Of a stretch of 64,000 nucleotides of DNA, positions 25,552-34,435 are shown in pieces; position 1 is the stretch's first letter; each line of letters begins with the position of its first letter. Made by a program: the position numbers and the translations under genes. The notes under the pieces are model-generated. The model saw only the letters and a list, made by a program, of their open reading frames with translations, did no database searches and was not told the DNA's origin. The stretch is from Saliphagus infecundisoli (GTDB lineage Archaea; Halobacteriota; Halobacteria; Halobacteriales; Natrialbaceae), in contig NZ_JAIWHV010000017.1 in assembly GCF_020177375.1 (NCBI RefSeq), positions 1 to 64,000 on the forward strand, read 5' to 3'.

Positions 25552-26700
25552 TCAGTCGATCGGGTACCGGAGCAGTGCCGCGACGCCGTCGAACTCCTCG
25601 GCGAGTCGCTGGCCGCCCTCGACGTCCTCGGGAACCGCGATCGACTCGCCGCCGGTCTCGGCCACGCGGCGCTCGAACCCGTGACGGCGCTCGACGGACA
25701 ACTCGCCGGTGACCAACAGGGTCTCGACGGCCTCGAACTCGAGAGCGCGATCGACCTCCTCGGGGCCGGATGCGACCGGTTCGTCGGTCTCGACCCCGCT
25801 GTAGAAGCGATCGAGGGCCTCGGCGACCCGCTCGCGGCTCGCCGCCTCGATCTCCTCGCGGCCCCGATCGGCCAGTTGCTCCAGTCCGTTCTCGGAGGCG
25901 TCCTCGACGGGAATCGGGTCGGCGACGAGGGCCTCCTCGAGGCGGTAGTCGAGGCGGTCGTCGGCGAGGAACTGTTCGGCCGAGTGGCTGGTCCCGCCGA
26001 CGAGGAGTCCGGCGACGGCGGCTCCGTCCCCGTCTCCGGTTCGCTCCGCGGCCGCCGGGGAGGCCCCGGTCGCGGCGGAATCCGCGAGGAAGGCCTCGGC
26101 GGCGTCCTCGGCCACCCGGTCGTAGAACGCCTCCGCCTGCCGGTCGTCCTCGCGCTCGTAACTCCCCTCGGCGTAGCCGCTCGTGCTCGCACGCTCCGAG
26201 ACCTCGCTGTCGTACTCCGCTACGACGGTGACCTCGTCGTCGGAGAGTCGCCCGAGGGCCACGCCGCCGCGCTCGACGACGAGGAGGCCGAACTCGCCGT
26301 CGAGGTCCGCGCTCGCCCCGGAGCCCGACTCGAGGGGCGCGGTGACGAACTCGTTGTCCTGGGCGACCGTGCCGGTCTCGACGGGCGTCGGCAGGTCGTC
26401 GAAGACGAAATCGACGACCTCGCTCTCGACGACGCCAGCGTAGATCACGAGGCCGTTCTCGGGGATCGTGTCGTACTCCTCGAGGCGCTCGCGGGCGCGT
26501 TCGAGGGCCTGCCGGATCGGCTTCGAGGCCCGCTGAGGGTCGACGTAGTCGGCGGTCGCCCGGTCTGGCTCAAGCCGTTCGTGACCCTGCGCGATCGGCT
26601 CGTCGGCGGCGACCGCGAGCGTAAAGAGGTGGTCGTCGTCGGCCTCGATGGAGGCGACGCGTTCGATTCGCTCGGCGATATCCGTAGTCGAAGACGACAT
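25552..26700 (-). CDS. eRF1-like (Vms1/baeRF-type) protein without GGQ
   Basis: 382 residues. The middle has FGLLVVERGGVALGRLSDDE, followed where release factors carry GGQ by SGYAEGSYEREDDRQAEAFY, with no GGQ; the C-terminus AVAGLLVGGTSHSAEQFLAD and DYRLEEALVAD matches domain 3 of aRF1/Pelota. The N-terminal ~120 residues replace the NIKS stop-codon domain. Such proteins (Vms1/ANKZF1 relatives and baeRF families) act on or near ribosomes, some as peptidyl-tRNA hydrolases during ribosome rescue. Lacking GGQ it is unlikely to be a classical release factor. The start at 26700 is the ATG preceding the alpha-helix SSTTDIAERIERV. Confidence 0.75.
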   Translation of the reverse strand: MSSSTTDIAERIERVASIEADDDHLFTLAVAADEPIAQGHERLEPDRATADYVDPQRASKPIRQALERARERLEEYDTIPENGLVIYAGVVESEVVDFVFDDLPTPVETGTVAQDNEFVTAPLESGSGASADLDGEFGLLVVERGGVALGRLSDDEVTVVAEYDSEVSERASTSGYAEGSYEREDDRQAEAFYDRVAEDAAEAFLADSAATGASPAAAERTGDGDGAAVAGLLVGGTSHSAEQFLADDRLDYRLEEALVADPIPVEDASENGLEQLADRGREEIEAASRERVAEALDRFYSGVETDEPVASGPEEVDRALEFEAVETLLVTGELSVERRHGFERRVAETGGESIAVPEDVEGGQRLAEEFDGVAALLRYPID

Positions 26701-26810
26701 GGTCGTCGGTGGTTCGCGTCCGGGTTGAACCTGGTGCAGGAACTGGTAGGCACGGGCGGGTCGTCGGAGATCGGCGACGCGGTTTTGTGCCCGACCCCCG
26801 TTGGCCATCC

Positions 26811-27899
26811 ATGAACGTGGACGACCCTGCGGACGATCCCGACGGCCCGCTGCGGATGACCCCCGGTCCGACCGAGATCCCCTCCGCAGTCCGCGAGCGG
26901 ATAGCGAGCCAACCGCCGAATCCCGACGTCGAACCCGAGTTCTTCGCGTTCTACCGCGATCTCTGTGGGAAACTCGAGCCGATCTACGGCGGCGACGACG
27001 TCGTGATTCTGGGGGGCGAGGGCATCCTGGGGCTCGAGGCCGCCATCGCATCGCTCGTCGCGGAGGGCGACCGGGTGCTCTCGCTCTCGAACGGCGTCTA
27101 TGGGGAGGGCTTTGCGGAGTTCGTCGAGTCGTACGGCGGCGAGGCCGTCGTCTGTGAGGCGCCGCCGGACGAACCCCTGGACCGGGAGGCGATGGAGAAC
27201 CACCTCTCCGAGGGGGAGTTCGACGTCGCGACGATGGTCCACTGCGAGACCCCGACCGGCACCTTGAACGACCTCGAGGGGATCCTCGCGACCCTCGCCG
27301 ACCACGACGTCCTGACGGTCGTCGATGCGGTTTCCTCGCTCGGGGGCGTTCCGGTACCGACCGAGCACATCGACGTCTGTCTCGGGGCCTCCCAGAAGTG
27401 TTTCAGCGCGCCGCCCGGGCTGGCGGTGCTGTCGGTGAGTGAGGCGGCCTGGGACCGGATCGAGGCGGTCGAGACCCGCGCGCTCTACACCGATCTCGAA
27501 CCCTGGCGGGACGCCGCCGACGAGGAGTGGTTTCCCTACACCCACCTCGCCTCGAACCTGCTCGCGCTCGATTCGGCGATCGACCTCCTCCGCGAGGAGG
27601 GTCTCGAGTCGGTCTACGAGCGCCACGAGGCGGCGGCGCGGCGGTGTCGGGAACGCGCCCGGGAGATGGGCCTGGAACTCTACGCCGACGAATCGATGGC
27701 CTCGCCGACGGTGACGGCGCTGTCAGTCGCCGACGCCGACGGGATCAAAGAGCGTCTGTGGGACGAAGAGGACGTCCTGCTCGCGACCGGGATCGGCGAG
27801 GAAGCCGACGAGATCCTCCGGGTAGGCCACATGGGCCACAACGCCCGGATCGATCGCGTCGAGCGGACGATGGACGCCCTGGATCGGGTCCTCGATTGA
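26811..27899 (+). CDS. PLP-dependent alanine-glyoxylate-type aminotransferase (class V)
   Basis: 362 residues. LRMTPGPTEIPSAVRERIAS is the family start, VILGGEGILGLEAAIASLV the phosphate loop, ATMVHCETPTGTLNDLEGI and TVVDAVSSLGGVPV the PLP-pyridine region with its Asp, and CLGASQKCFSAPPGLAVLSV holds the Schiff-base Lys near residue 195. The group includes alanine-glyoxylate, serine-glyoxylate and (S)-ureidoglycine-glyoxylate aminotransferases. The dihydroorotase 82 bases downstream does not settle which. Confidence 0.88.
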   Translation: MNVDDPADDPDGPLRMTPGPTEIPSAVRERIASQPPNPDVEPEFFAFYRDLCGKLEPIYGGDDVVILGGEGILGLEAAIASLVAEGDRVLSLSNGVYGEGFAEFVESYGGEAVVCEAPPDEPLDREAMENHLSEGEFDVATMVHCETPTGTLNDLEGILATLADHDVLTVVDAVSSLGGVPVPTEHIDVCLGASQKCFSAPPGLAVLSVSEAAWDRIEAVETRALYTDLEPWRDAADEEWFPYTHLASNLLALDSAIDLLREEGLESVYERHEAAARRCRERAREMGLELYADESMASPTVTALSVADADGIKERLWDEEDVLLATGIGEEADEILRVGHMGHNARIDRVERTMDALDRVLD

Positions 27900-27980
27900 G
27901 CTCACGATCCGATTCTGTCCGGGGGCGCCGACGGCCCGACAACGGGAAGCTATTTGCCCGGTCCGGGCCACACCCGGGCA

Positions 27981-29336
27981 ATGAGCGTCGATCTCGCCGT
28001 CGAGCACTGCACCGTCGTCACTCCCCAGGGGAAAAGCGAGGACGCAGGCGTCGCCGTCGAGGACGGAAAGATCGTCGCCGTCGGCCGGAGCGACCGACTG
28101 CCCGACGCAGAGCGGACGGTAGACGGCGAGGGAAACCTCCTGGTGCCGGGGATCCTCGACTGTCACATCCACAACCGCGAGCCCGGACTCGAGCACAAGG
28201 GCGACTGGGAGTCCGAGAGCCGGGCGGCCGCGGCGGGGGGCGTGACGACCGTCGTCGGGATGCCCAACACCGATCCGGTGATCGATCGGCCCGCCCGCCT
28301 CGAGGACAAACTCGCTGCCGGCGGGGAGAAATCGCACGTCGATTTCGGCAGCTTCGCGGTCGTCACGAGCGAGAACGTAGAGCGGATTCCCGTGATCGCC
28401 GACGCGGGCCCGGTCGGCTTCAAGATATTTCTGGGCTCGACGGTCGGGGACGTGCCGCCGCCGGGAGACGGCGAGATCCTGGCGGCGATGGAAGAAATCG
28501 CCGAGACCGGCTATCGGCTGGGGTTCCACGAGGAAAACGGCGAGATCATCGACTTCTACGGCGAGCAGTTCCGCGCTGAGGGCCGCAACGAGCCGATCGA
28601 CCACGCCCGGTCGCGGCCGACCATCGCCGAGCGCGAGGCCGTCGAGCGGATGATCACCTTCGCCGAGGACGTGGGGGTACGGATCCACATGTTCCACGTC
28701 TCCTCGGGCTCTGCGGCGGAGGCGGTCGCCCGCGGGAAAGAGCGGGGCGTGGACGTCACCTGCGAGACCTGCCCGCACTACCTCCGGTTCACCGAGGACG
28801 TCCTCCGGGAGAAGGGCAACGTCGCCCGCGTCCAGCCCCCGATCCGGGACGCCGGCGAGCAGGCACGGCTCTGGGCGGCGTTCGAGGAGGGGACGATCGA
28901 CTTCGTGACGACCGACCACGCGCCCCACACCGACCGCGAGAAGGGCGTCGACGACCCGTTCAGGAACACCTGGGAGTCGGTCTCGGGCTTCGTCGGCCTC
29001 GAGAGCGAGGTGCCCGCGATGCTCACGTTTGTCGACGAGGGACGGCTCATCCTCGAAGAATGGGTCTACAGACACTCGACCCGGCCCGCGCAGGTCTGGG
29101 ACCTGTATCCCGAGAAGGGCTCCCTGCAGATCGGCACCGACGCGGACCTCACGCTCGTCGATCCCGACGTCGAGTGGACTCTCGACCGGGCGGACCTCCA
29201 CTCCAAGAACACGGTCACGCCGTTCGACGGGGAGGAGTTCGTCGGGCGAGCGACGGCGACGGTCGTCCGCGGCGAGGTCGTCTACGCCGACGGCGAGGTC
29301 GTCGGCGACTCCGGCTGGGGTCGCCGGGTCGGGTAG
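27981..29336 (+). CDS. pyrC: Dihydroorotase
   Basis: 451 residues, type I amidohydrolase barrel. DCHIHNREPGLEHKGDWESE carries metal ligands His62 and His64 and Arg66 (HxHxR), the arginine that binds the orotate carboxylate and is replaced by Asn in allantoinases. GFKIFLGS has the carboxylated Lys148, FHEEN and MFHVSSGSAAEA the next histidines, and VTTDHAPHTDRE the catalytic Asp. It closes N-carbamoyl-aspartate to dihydroorotate in pyrimidine synthesis; the dihydroorotate dehydrogenase is 1.6 kb away. A start nine codons upstream (27954) is less likely. Confidence 0.85.
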   Translation: MSVDLAVEHCTVVTPQGKSEDAGVAVEDGKIVAVGRSDRLPDAERTVDGEGNLLVPGILDCHIHNREPGLEHKGDWESESRAAAAGGVTTVVGMPNTDPVIDRPARLEDKLAAGGEKSHVDFGSFAVVTSENVERIPVIADAGPVGFKIFLGSTVGDVPPPGDGEILAAMEEIAETGYRLGFHEENGEIIDFYGEQFRAEGRNEPIDHARSRPTIAEREAVERMITFAEDVGVRIHMFHVSSGSAAEAVARGKERGVDVTCETCPHYLRFTEDVLREKGNVARVQPPIRDAGEQARLWAAFEEGTIDFVTTDHAPHTDREKGVDDPFRNTWESVSGFVGLESEVPAMLTFVDEGRLILEEWVYRHSTRPAQVWDLYPEKGSLQIGTDADLTLVDPDVEWTLDRADLHSKNTVTPFDGEEFVGRATATVVRGEVVYADGEVVGDSGWGRRVG

Positions 29337-29432
29337 GGCTTCGACGGCCCCGGGTTCGGTTTCTGATCCGAACTACCGGCCCGAACGGGCGCTTCGCTCA
29401 GGTTTTTCACCCCCGCAGAGAGAACACCGATC

Positions 29433-30746
29433 ATGACGGAACGAGCCGAGGTCTCCGGTCCCGTCGACGCCTTCAGGCAGTTCTTCTCGCTCGAGCGCGA
29501 CGTGCTGGTGCTCTCGCTCGCGATGTTCGCCTTCAGCCTCGGCTTCCAGATGACCAACCGGTTTCTCTCGGAGTACCTCGTCTATCTGGGTGCGACGGCG
29601 GTCGTCGTCGGTGCCTTTGCCACCCTCGGCAACGTCATCGGGGCGGTCTACCCCTACTACGGAGGGATCGTCTCCGATCGCGTGGGGTCGCGCTACGCGC
29701 TGACGGTCTTCGGCTTCCTCTCGGCGATCGGCTTCGGAATCTGGCTGCTCGCGGCGTACGTGCCCGCGATCGATCTGGGGGTCGTCACCCTCGAGCCGTG
29801 GGTCTGGGTGTTTGTCGGTCTGTTGCTCGCTCAGTGCTGGAAGTCGTTCGGGATCGGGGGCCACTACGCCATCGTCAAGCAGGCGACCGAACCCGGACGG
29901 CTGGCTCGTGGCTTTGCGAGCACGGAGACCTTTCGCCGAACGGCGTTTCTGATCGCACCCCTGATCGTCGCCGTCCTCGTCGCCGACGACCTGATGCCCG
30001 GCTTCCTCTGGGTGCTCGCGATCGGGATCGTCTTCGCGTTGCTGGGCACCATCCTCCAACACTACCTCTACGAGGCCGACGAGGATAGCGTCGGCTCGGA
30101 GTTCGAGGGGCTCTCCCGAATCCTCGCGGACCTCCGGGCGCTTCCCGAGCCCCTGCGCCCGCTGCTCGTCGCCGACACGTTCGTCCGCTTTGCGAACGGG
30201 ATGGTCTACGCCTTCTTCATCCTGGTGATCACCCAGCTGATGGAGATCGGACTCACCCTCTCCGTGCCCGCGGTCGGCACGATCGACCTCGCGCCCGCTG
30301 CCTTTTTCGGCGTCCTCCTCGGCGTCGAGATGACGGTCGCCCTGCTCACGATGGCACCCGCCGCGAAGGTCGCGGAGTACACCGGGCTCAAACCCGTCGT
30401 CGGCCTCGGCTTTCTCGTCTACGCGGCCTTCCCGATCGTGCTGATCTTCGCGCCCGAGAACGTGTGGGTCCTGGTCGCGCTGTTTGCGTTCTCGGGGCTT
30501 CGCTTCGCCGGGCTGCCCGCCCACAAGGCCCTGATCGTCGGCCCCGCCGAACGGGGTGCCGGCGGACGGGTCACCGGTTCGTACTACCTCGTCCGGGGCG
30601 CGGTCGTGATTCCCAGCGGCCTGCTCGGGGGCGCCCTCTGGGAGTTCGCCACCCCCGAAACCTCGTTCGGGGTCGCCTCTGCGGTCGGCATGGTCGGCGT
30701 CGTCTACTTCGCGATCTTCGGCCAGGAGTTCGAGGCCTACCGCTGA
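29433..30746 (+). CDS. Major facilitator superfamily transporter
   Basis: 437 residues, twelve hydrophobic helices. The first pair is LVLSLAMFAFSLGFQMTNRF, the loop-2 motif is GGIVSDRVGSRYALTVFGFL (degenerate GxxxDRxGRR), and a second half starts near PLLVADTFVRFANGMVYAFF. It resembles multidrug or small-molecule efflux MFS carriers. No ligand can be inferred; placing between dihydroorotase and dihydroorotate dehydrogenase may be coincidental. Confidence 0.82.
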   Translation: MTERAEVSGPVDAFRQFFSLERDVLVLSLAMFAFSLGFQMTNRFLSEYLVYLGATAVVVGAFATLGNVIGAVYPYYGGIVSDRVGSRYALTVFGFLSAIGFGIWLLAAYVPAIDLGVVTLEPWVWVFVGLLLAQCWKSFGIGGHYAIVKQATEPGRLARGFASTETFRRTAFLIAPLIVAVLVADDLMPGFLWVLAIGIVFALLGTILQHYLYEADEDSVGSEFEGLSRILADLRALPEPLRPLLVADTFVRFANGMVYAFFILVITQLMEIGLTLSVPAVGTIDLAPAAFFGVLLGVEMTVALLTMAPAAKVAEYTGLKPVVGLGFLVYAAFPIVLIFAPENVWVLVALFAFSGLRFAGLPAHKALIVGPAERGAGGRVTGSYYLVRGAVVIPSGLLGGALWEFATPETSFGVASAVGMVGVVYFAIFGQEFEAYR

Positions 30747-30905
30747 TCAGGTGAAGTCGCCCTCGAGGTCAGCCTCGTGGTTGGCGACGACGAACGCCGC
30801 AAGCTCTCGCCGGCGATGGGCGCGGACCAGGTGGGTCTCGAGGTCGTGGTCCTCGTCGGGAACCTCGTTGCAGAGGGGACATTCGACCGGGGGTTTGCTC
30901 GCCAT
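30747..30905 (-). CDS. 52-residue C2H2-like zinc-finger protein
   Basis: A short frame, ATG at 30905 to TGA ending at 30747: residues 9-30 read CPLCNEVPDEDHDLETHLVR then AH, a Cys-x2-Cys ... His-x4-His finger, followed by an acidic tail. Short single-finger proteins of this type are common in haloarchaea and some affect biofilm formation or transcription. It lies head-to-tail against the MFS stop with no gap and just upstream of the dihydroorotate dehydrogenase stop. Confidence 0.7.
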   Translation of the reverse strand: MASKPPVECPLCNEVPDEDHDLETHLVRAHRRRELAAFVVANHEADLEGDFT

Positions 30906-30958
30906 ACCCCCTCCACGACGCCGGCGGCCAAAAACGACTCCCCTCCGCTCGCCCCGAC

Positions 30959-32023
30959 TCAGAGATCGGCGCCGACGGCCTCCTCCACGGATGAAAAGCC
31001 ATCGCGGTGGAGCAGGGAAACCAGTCCCCGGTTGATCTCGCGGGCGACCGTCGGCCCCTCGTAGACGAACGCGGTGTAGAGTTCGACCAGGGAGGCGCCG
31101 GCACGGATCTTCCGGTAGGCGCTTTCGGCGGAGTCGACGCCGCCGACGCCGATCACCGGAAGGTCGGTGTGGGAGGCGACCGTGCGGACGACTCGGGTCG
31201 AACGCTCCTCAAGCGGGGCGCCGCTCAGGCCGCCCCACTCCTTTCGGTTAGTCGACTCGAGATCGAACCCCTCGCGGTCGCTCGCGGTGTTCGTCGCGAC
31301 GATGCCGTCGATCCCGTGGCTCTCGGCGATCTCGACGAGTTCGCCGATTCCCTCCGCCGTGGCGTCGGGGCCGATCTTCACGAGGATCGGCTCGTCGGCG
31401 TCGTTCTCGGCCTGGAGCGTTCCGAAAACTCGCTCCAAGTGCTCTGGGGAGCTCTCGTCGAACGTCTCGGGGGTGTTCGGACAGGAGACGTTGACGACGA
31501 AGTAGTCGGGATAAGGGGAGAGCCTGGCGAACACCCGCCGGTAGTCCTCGATCGCCTCCTCCTCGCCCGCGGCGTTCATCCTGCCGACGTTGGCGCCGAC
31601 CGGGATCTCCGGGCGGCCGGCCGCCAGGCGCTCGGCGACCGCGTCGGCACCCGCACCGTTGAATCCCATCCGGTTGACCAGCGCCCGGTCCTCCGCGAGC
31701 CGGAACAGACGGGGCTTTCGGTTGCCCGACTGGGGCCCGGGGGTGACGGTGCCGACCTCGACGAACCCGAAGCCGAGCGCCGCCAGCCCGCCCATGACCT
31801 CGGCGTCCTTGTCGAAGCCGGCCGCGACCCCCACGGGGTTCGGGAACGTCGTGTCGAACAGGTCGATCTCGAGGGCGGGGTGGTCGTAGCGGTAGACCCG
31901 CTCCAGCGCGGCCCGGCTCGGCCGGGTCGCCCCGGCGACCCGGAGCAGCCCCTTGCTCGCCTCGTGGGCCATTTCGGCGGGCAGCCGGAAGGCGTACGGG
32001 CGGAGCCGCGCGTACAGCGTCAT
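30959..32023 (-). CDS. pyrD: Dihydroorotate dehydrogenase, quinone-type (class 2)
   Basis: 354 residues. The N-terminal helix region RPYAFRLPAEMAHEASKGLL is the membrane-association segment of class 2. FMN-binding elements are NPVGVAAGFDKDAEVMGGLA, GTVTPGPQSGNRKPRLFRL and NRMGFNG; VVNVSCPNTPETFDE has the catalytic base Ser180, and GVGGVDSAESAYRKIRAGAS the phosphate site. It oxidises dihydroorotate to orotate with respiratory quinone. The start at 32023 is chosen because the upstream 39 codons lack similarity. With the dihydroorotase at 27981 it completes two consecutive pyrimidine steps. Confidence 0.93.
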   Translation of the reverse strand: MTLYARLRPYAFRLPAEMAHEASKGLLRVAGATRPSRAALERVYRYDHPALEIDLFDTTFPNPVGVAAGFDKDAEVMGGLAALGFGFVEVGTVTPGPQSGNRKPRLFRLAEDRALVNRMGFNGAGADAVAERLAAGRPEIPVGANVGRMNAAGEEEAIEDYRRVFARLSPYPDYFVVNVSCPNTPETFDESSPEHLERVFGTLQAENDADEPILVKIGPDATAEGIGELVEIAESHGIDGIVATNTASDREGFDLESTNRKEWGGLSGAPLEERSTRVVRTVASHTDLPVIGVGGVDSAESAYRKIRAGASLVELYTAFVYEGPTVAREINRGLVSLLHRDGFSSVEEAVGADL

Positions 32024-32224
32024 CGTCCCGTCGTCGGGGTGGCGGGACCGTAAACGTCTCGGCTCGCCGGCCAGAGGATCGCCGATCGAACGGACGTCCA
32101 CTCCTCTCCGGGAAACGAAGACGTGTTCCGCAAACGCCACCCTCGACCTCGATCATTTCCAAAACGGGCTCGTCACACCTTGAATCAGGAACATTGAAGG
32201 CCGCTCGGTAGCAATCCCAGCGCA

Positions 32225-33310
32225 ATGACTACCGACCCCGGGAGTGGAGACGCGGATATCCGGTTTCTCGTCCCCGTCTCCGACTCGCCGACCCTCGACG
32301 CGACCGTCGAGTACGCGGCCCGCGAGGCACGGGAGGTGGCCGCCGAAACCGACGACCGCGTCGCGTTCGTTCTCCTCGTTCCCTCCCCCCGCGACGGACC
32401 TCCCGGGGACCCAGAGCGCGAGCGCGAGGCCCTCCTCGCCGAGGCGGAGGCGACGGCCGCCGACATCCTCAAGATGACCGACCCGGAGGGAACGGTCGAC
32501 CTGGAGCGGGCGACCCTCGAACTCGAGCGCTATCCTGTCGACTCCGTCGAGTACGCCGACGCCATCGTCGAGTTCGTCGCGGGCGAACGACACACGGTCG
32601 TCGTCGATCCCGACCACCGGACCGCGGGCGGGTCGCCGATCGGACACACCTTCGAGTCGGTGCTCCGGGAGGCCGACTCGATCGACCTCGAGGTCGCGCC
32701 GGTCGAGCGCCTGGCCCGCCAGCGCCGCTTTGCCACCCGGGGCGGACTCGCGCAGTTTCTGACGCTCGCGGGGCTTTCCTTTGGCTTCTACATGCTCGTC
32801 GGCGGTTTCTCCCAGCCCGTCTTCGATGTCGTCACCGGCACCGCGACGGCACTCGTCGTTGCGGGAGCGCTCTCGCGGATCACCTTCGAGCGGGCGCCCG
32901 CGCCGGTTGGGATGGTCCGGGCGACCGCCCGCTGGCTCGCGTACGTCCCCTACCTGCTCTGGCAGATACTCACGGCGAACGTCCGGATCGCCTACGTCGT
33001 TCTCCACCCCGATCTGCCGATCGACCCCTCCGTCCAGCGCTTCGAGGCCGGCGTCTGGGGTGGGACGGCGACCGCGACTCTCGCCAATAGCATCACGCTG
33101 ACCCCCGGGACGCTCACCCTCGACGTCCGCAACCGGGAGTTCGTCGTCCACTCGCTGACCGAGGACGCCCGCGCGGACCTGCTCGACGGCGGCCTGGAGC
33201 GGGCGGTCCGGTTCGTCTTCTACGGCCGGGAGGCGATGCGGTATCCCTCGCCGCGCGAACGGTTGGCCGCGGGCGACGCGGACGACGACCGGACGGGTGA
33301 GGCCGCGTGA
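32225..33310 (+). CDS. mnhE: USP domain fused to Mrp antiporter subunit E (MnhE)
   Basis: 361 residues. Residues ~12-165 are USP-like (RFLVPVSDSPTLDATVEYAA, IVEFVAGERHTVVVDPDHRT). Residues ~178-350 are the MnhE module: two or three helices (AQFLTLAGLSFGFYMLVGGF, GTATALVVAGALSRITF, WLAYVPYLLWQILTANV) and the signature NSITLTPGTLTLDVRN. The TATA-like signal is not obvious; the ATG at 32225 opens the antiporter operon and overlaps subunit F by four bases. A soluble USP fused to E is unusual among bacterial Mrp systems and gives the complex a cytosolic nucleotide-binding candidate. Confidence 0.9.
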   Translation: MTTDPGSGDADIRFLVPVSDSPTLDATVEYAAREAREVAAETDDRVAFVLLVPSPRDGPPGDPEREREALLAEAEATAADILKMTDPEGTVDLERATLELERYPVDSVEYADAIVEFVAGERHTVVVDPDHRTAGGSPIGHTFESVLREADSIDLEVAPVERLARQRRFATRGGLAQFLTLAGLSFGFYMLVGGFSQPVFDVVTGTATALVVAGALSRITFERAPAPVGMVRATARWLAYVPYLLWQILTANVRIAYVVLHPDLPIDPSVQRFEAGVWGGTATATLANSITLTPGTLTLDVRNREFVVHSLTEDARADLLDGGLERAVRFVFYGREAMRYPSPRERLAAGDADDDRTGEAA

Positions 33311-33588
33311 TCGACGTTGGGGAGTCGACGCTCCTGCTCGCCGGAGCGGTCGGCACGGTCCTCGTCTCGGTGCTCCTGTTGGGCCGGGCGATGATCGGGC
33401 CGACGATGCAGGATCGGGTGATCGCGCTGAACGTCATCGGCTCGAACGCCGTTATCGTGATCGCCCTGCTGGCGGCCGCCTTCGCCGAACCCGCCTTCCT
33501 CGACATCGCCTTGGTCTACGCCCTGCTCAACTTCCTGATGAGCGTCGCCATCTCGAAGTTCACCGTCGAGCGCGGGGGGGTGCTCTGA
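33307..33588 (+). CDS. mnhF: Mrp antiporter subunit F (MnhF)
   Basis: 93 residues with three helices: LLLAGAVGTVLVSVLLLGRA, then GPTMQDRVIALNVIGSNAVI (the PTxxDR motif) and DIALVYALLNFLMSVAISKF. The size and the GPTxxDRVIALN signature are those of MrpF. It overlaps both E and G. Confidence 0.92.
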   Translation: MIDVGESTLLLAGAVGTVLVSVLLLGRAMIGPTMQDRVIALNVIGSNAVIVIALLAAAFAEPAFLDIALVYALLNFLMSVAISKFTVERGGVL

Positions 33589-33896
33589 TGATCAGGACCC
33601 TCGCGATCGGCGCGTTCGTCGCCGCAGGCCTCTTTTTCGTCTGCGTCGCCGCGGTCGGCGTTTACCGACTTCCCGACCTCTACACGCGGGCCCACTCGGC
33701 CTCCAAGAGCGACACGCTGGGCTCGTTGCTCTCCTTGGTCGCCGTCGGGATCGCCTTCGGGGCCGACGCCGCGACGATCAAGGTCGCCCTGCTCGCCTTG
33801 TTCATGCTGATCACGAGCCCGACGGCCGCCCACGCCATCGCGCGTGCGGCCCACGACCAGGGGATCGAGCCCTGGCAGCGGGGTGACGAGCGGTGA
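33588..33896 (+). CDS. mnhG: Mrp antiporter subunit G (MnhG)
   Basis: 102 residues: FFVCVAAVGVYRLPDLYTRA, then HSASKSDTLGSLLSLVAVGI and LLALFMLITSPTAAHAIARA. The GxxRLPDxYxRxHAxxxxDTLG signature identifies MrpG/PhaG. One base is shared with subunit F. Confidence 0.92.
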   Translation: MIRTLAIGAFVAAGLFFVCVAAVGVYRLPDLYTRAHSASKSDTLGSLLSLVAVGIAFGADAATIKVALLALFMLITSPTAAHAIARAAHDQGIEPWQRGDER

Positions 33897-34435
33897 TCAC
33901 CCCGATCGAGGCCGGACTGCTCGTCTTCATCGTCGCCACGGCGGTGATGACCGCCCTGCTCCGGGACGTCCTCGCCGCGATCATCGTCTTCGGGGGGTAC
34001 AGCCTCGGGATGGCGATCCTCTGGATCGTCCTCCAGGCCCCCGACGTCGGGCTGACCGAGGCCGCCGTCGGCGCGGGCGTGATGACCGTCCTCTTCCTGG
34101 CGACGATCGCCCGAACGACCCGCCTGACCGGACTCGAGGCGACCACCGTCGACGTCAACCTGCCGGCGGCGGCGCTCTGTGTCGTCTTCGTCCTGGCGGT
34201 GTTGACGACGGTCCCCGCGCTGCCGGCGGTCGGCGCCGGCCCCGGCGAGAACCCCGCCTTCGGCGAGATCTCGGAGTACTACGTCGAGGAGGCGTACGAC
34301 GACACCCACGTCGAGAACGTCGTGACCGCGGTGCTCGTCGCGTATCGCGGGTTCGACACGTTCGGCGAGGCGACGGTCGTCTTCGCCGCCGGCGTCGGCG
34401 TGCTCGCGGTGCTCCGCCGGGGGGTGTTCGAATGA
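33893..34435 (+). CDS. MbhD/MbhE-like subunit (DUF4040), counterpart of the MrpA C-terminus
   Basis: 180 residues. The first half (AGLLVFIVATAVMTALLRDV, GYSLGMAILWIVLQAPDVGL, TEAAVGAGVMTVLFLATI) is DUF4040/MbhD; the second half (ALCVVFVLAVLTTVPALPAV, then NVVTAVLVAYRGFDTFGEAT) is the MbhE-like region. In canonical MrpA both are fused after the NuoL-like domain; here they are a free protein, as in archaeal membrane-bound hydrogenases. It likely forms part of the cation-translocating path. Confidence 0.85.
   Translation: MITPIEAGLLVFIVATAVMTALLRDVLAAIIVFGGYSLGMAILWIVLQAPDVGLTEAAVGAGVMTVLFLATIARTTRLTGLEATTVDVNLPAAALCVVFVLAVLTTVPALPAVGAGPGENPAFGEISEYYVEEAYDDTHVENVVTAVLVAYRGFDTFGEATVVFAAGVGVLAVLRRGVFE

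Noticed and set aside
27981-29336. Allantoinase reading of the amidohydrolase, suggested by the aminotransferase neighbour
   Set aside because: HxHxREPG with Arg66 is the dihydroorotase pattern; allantoinases have Asn there, and pyrD is nearby.
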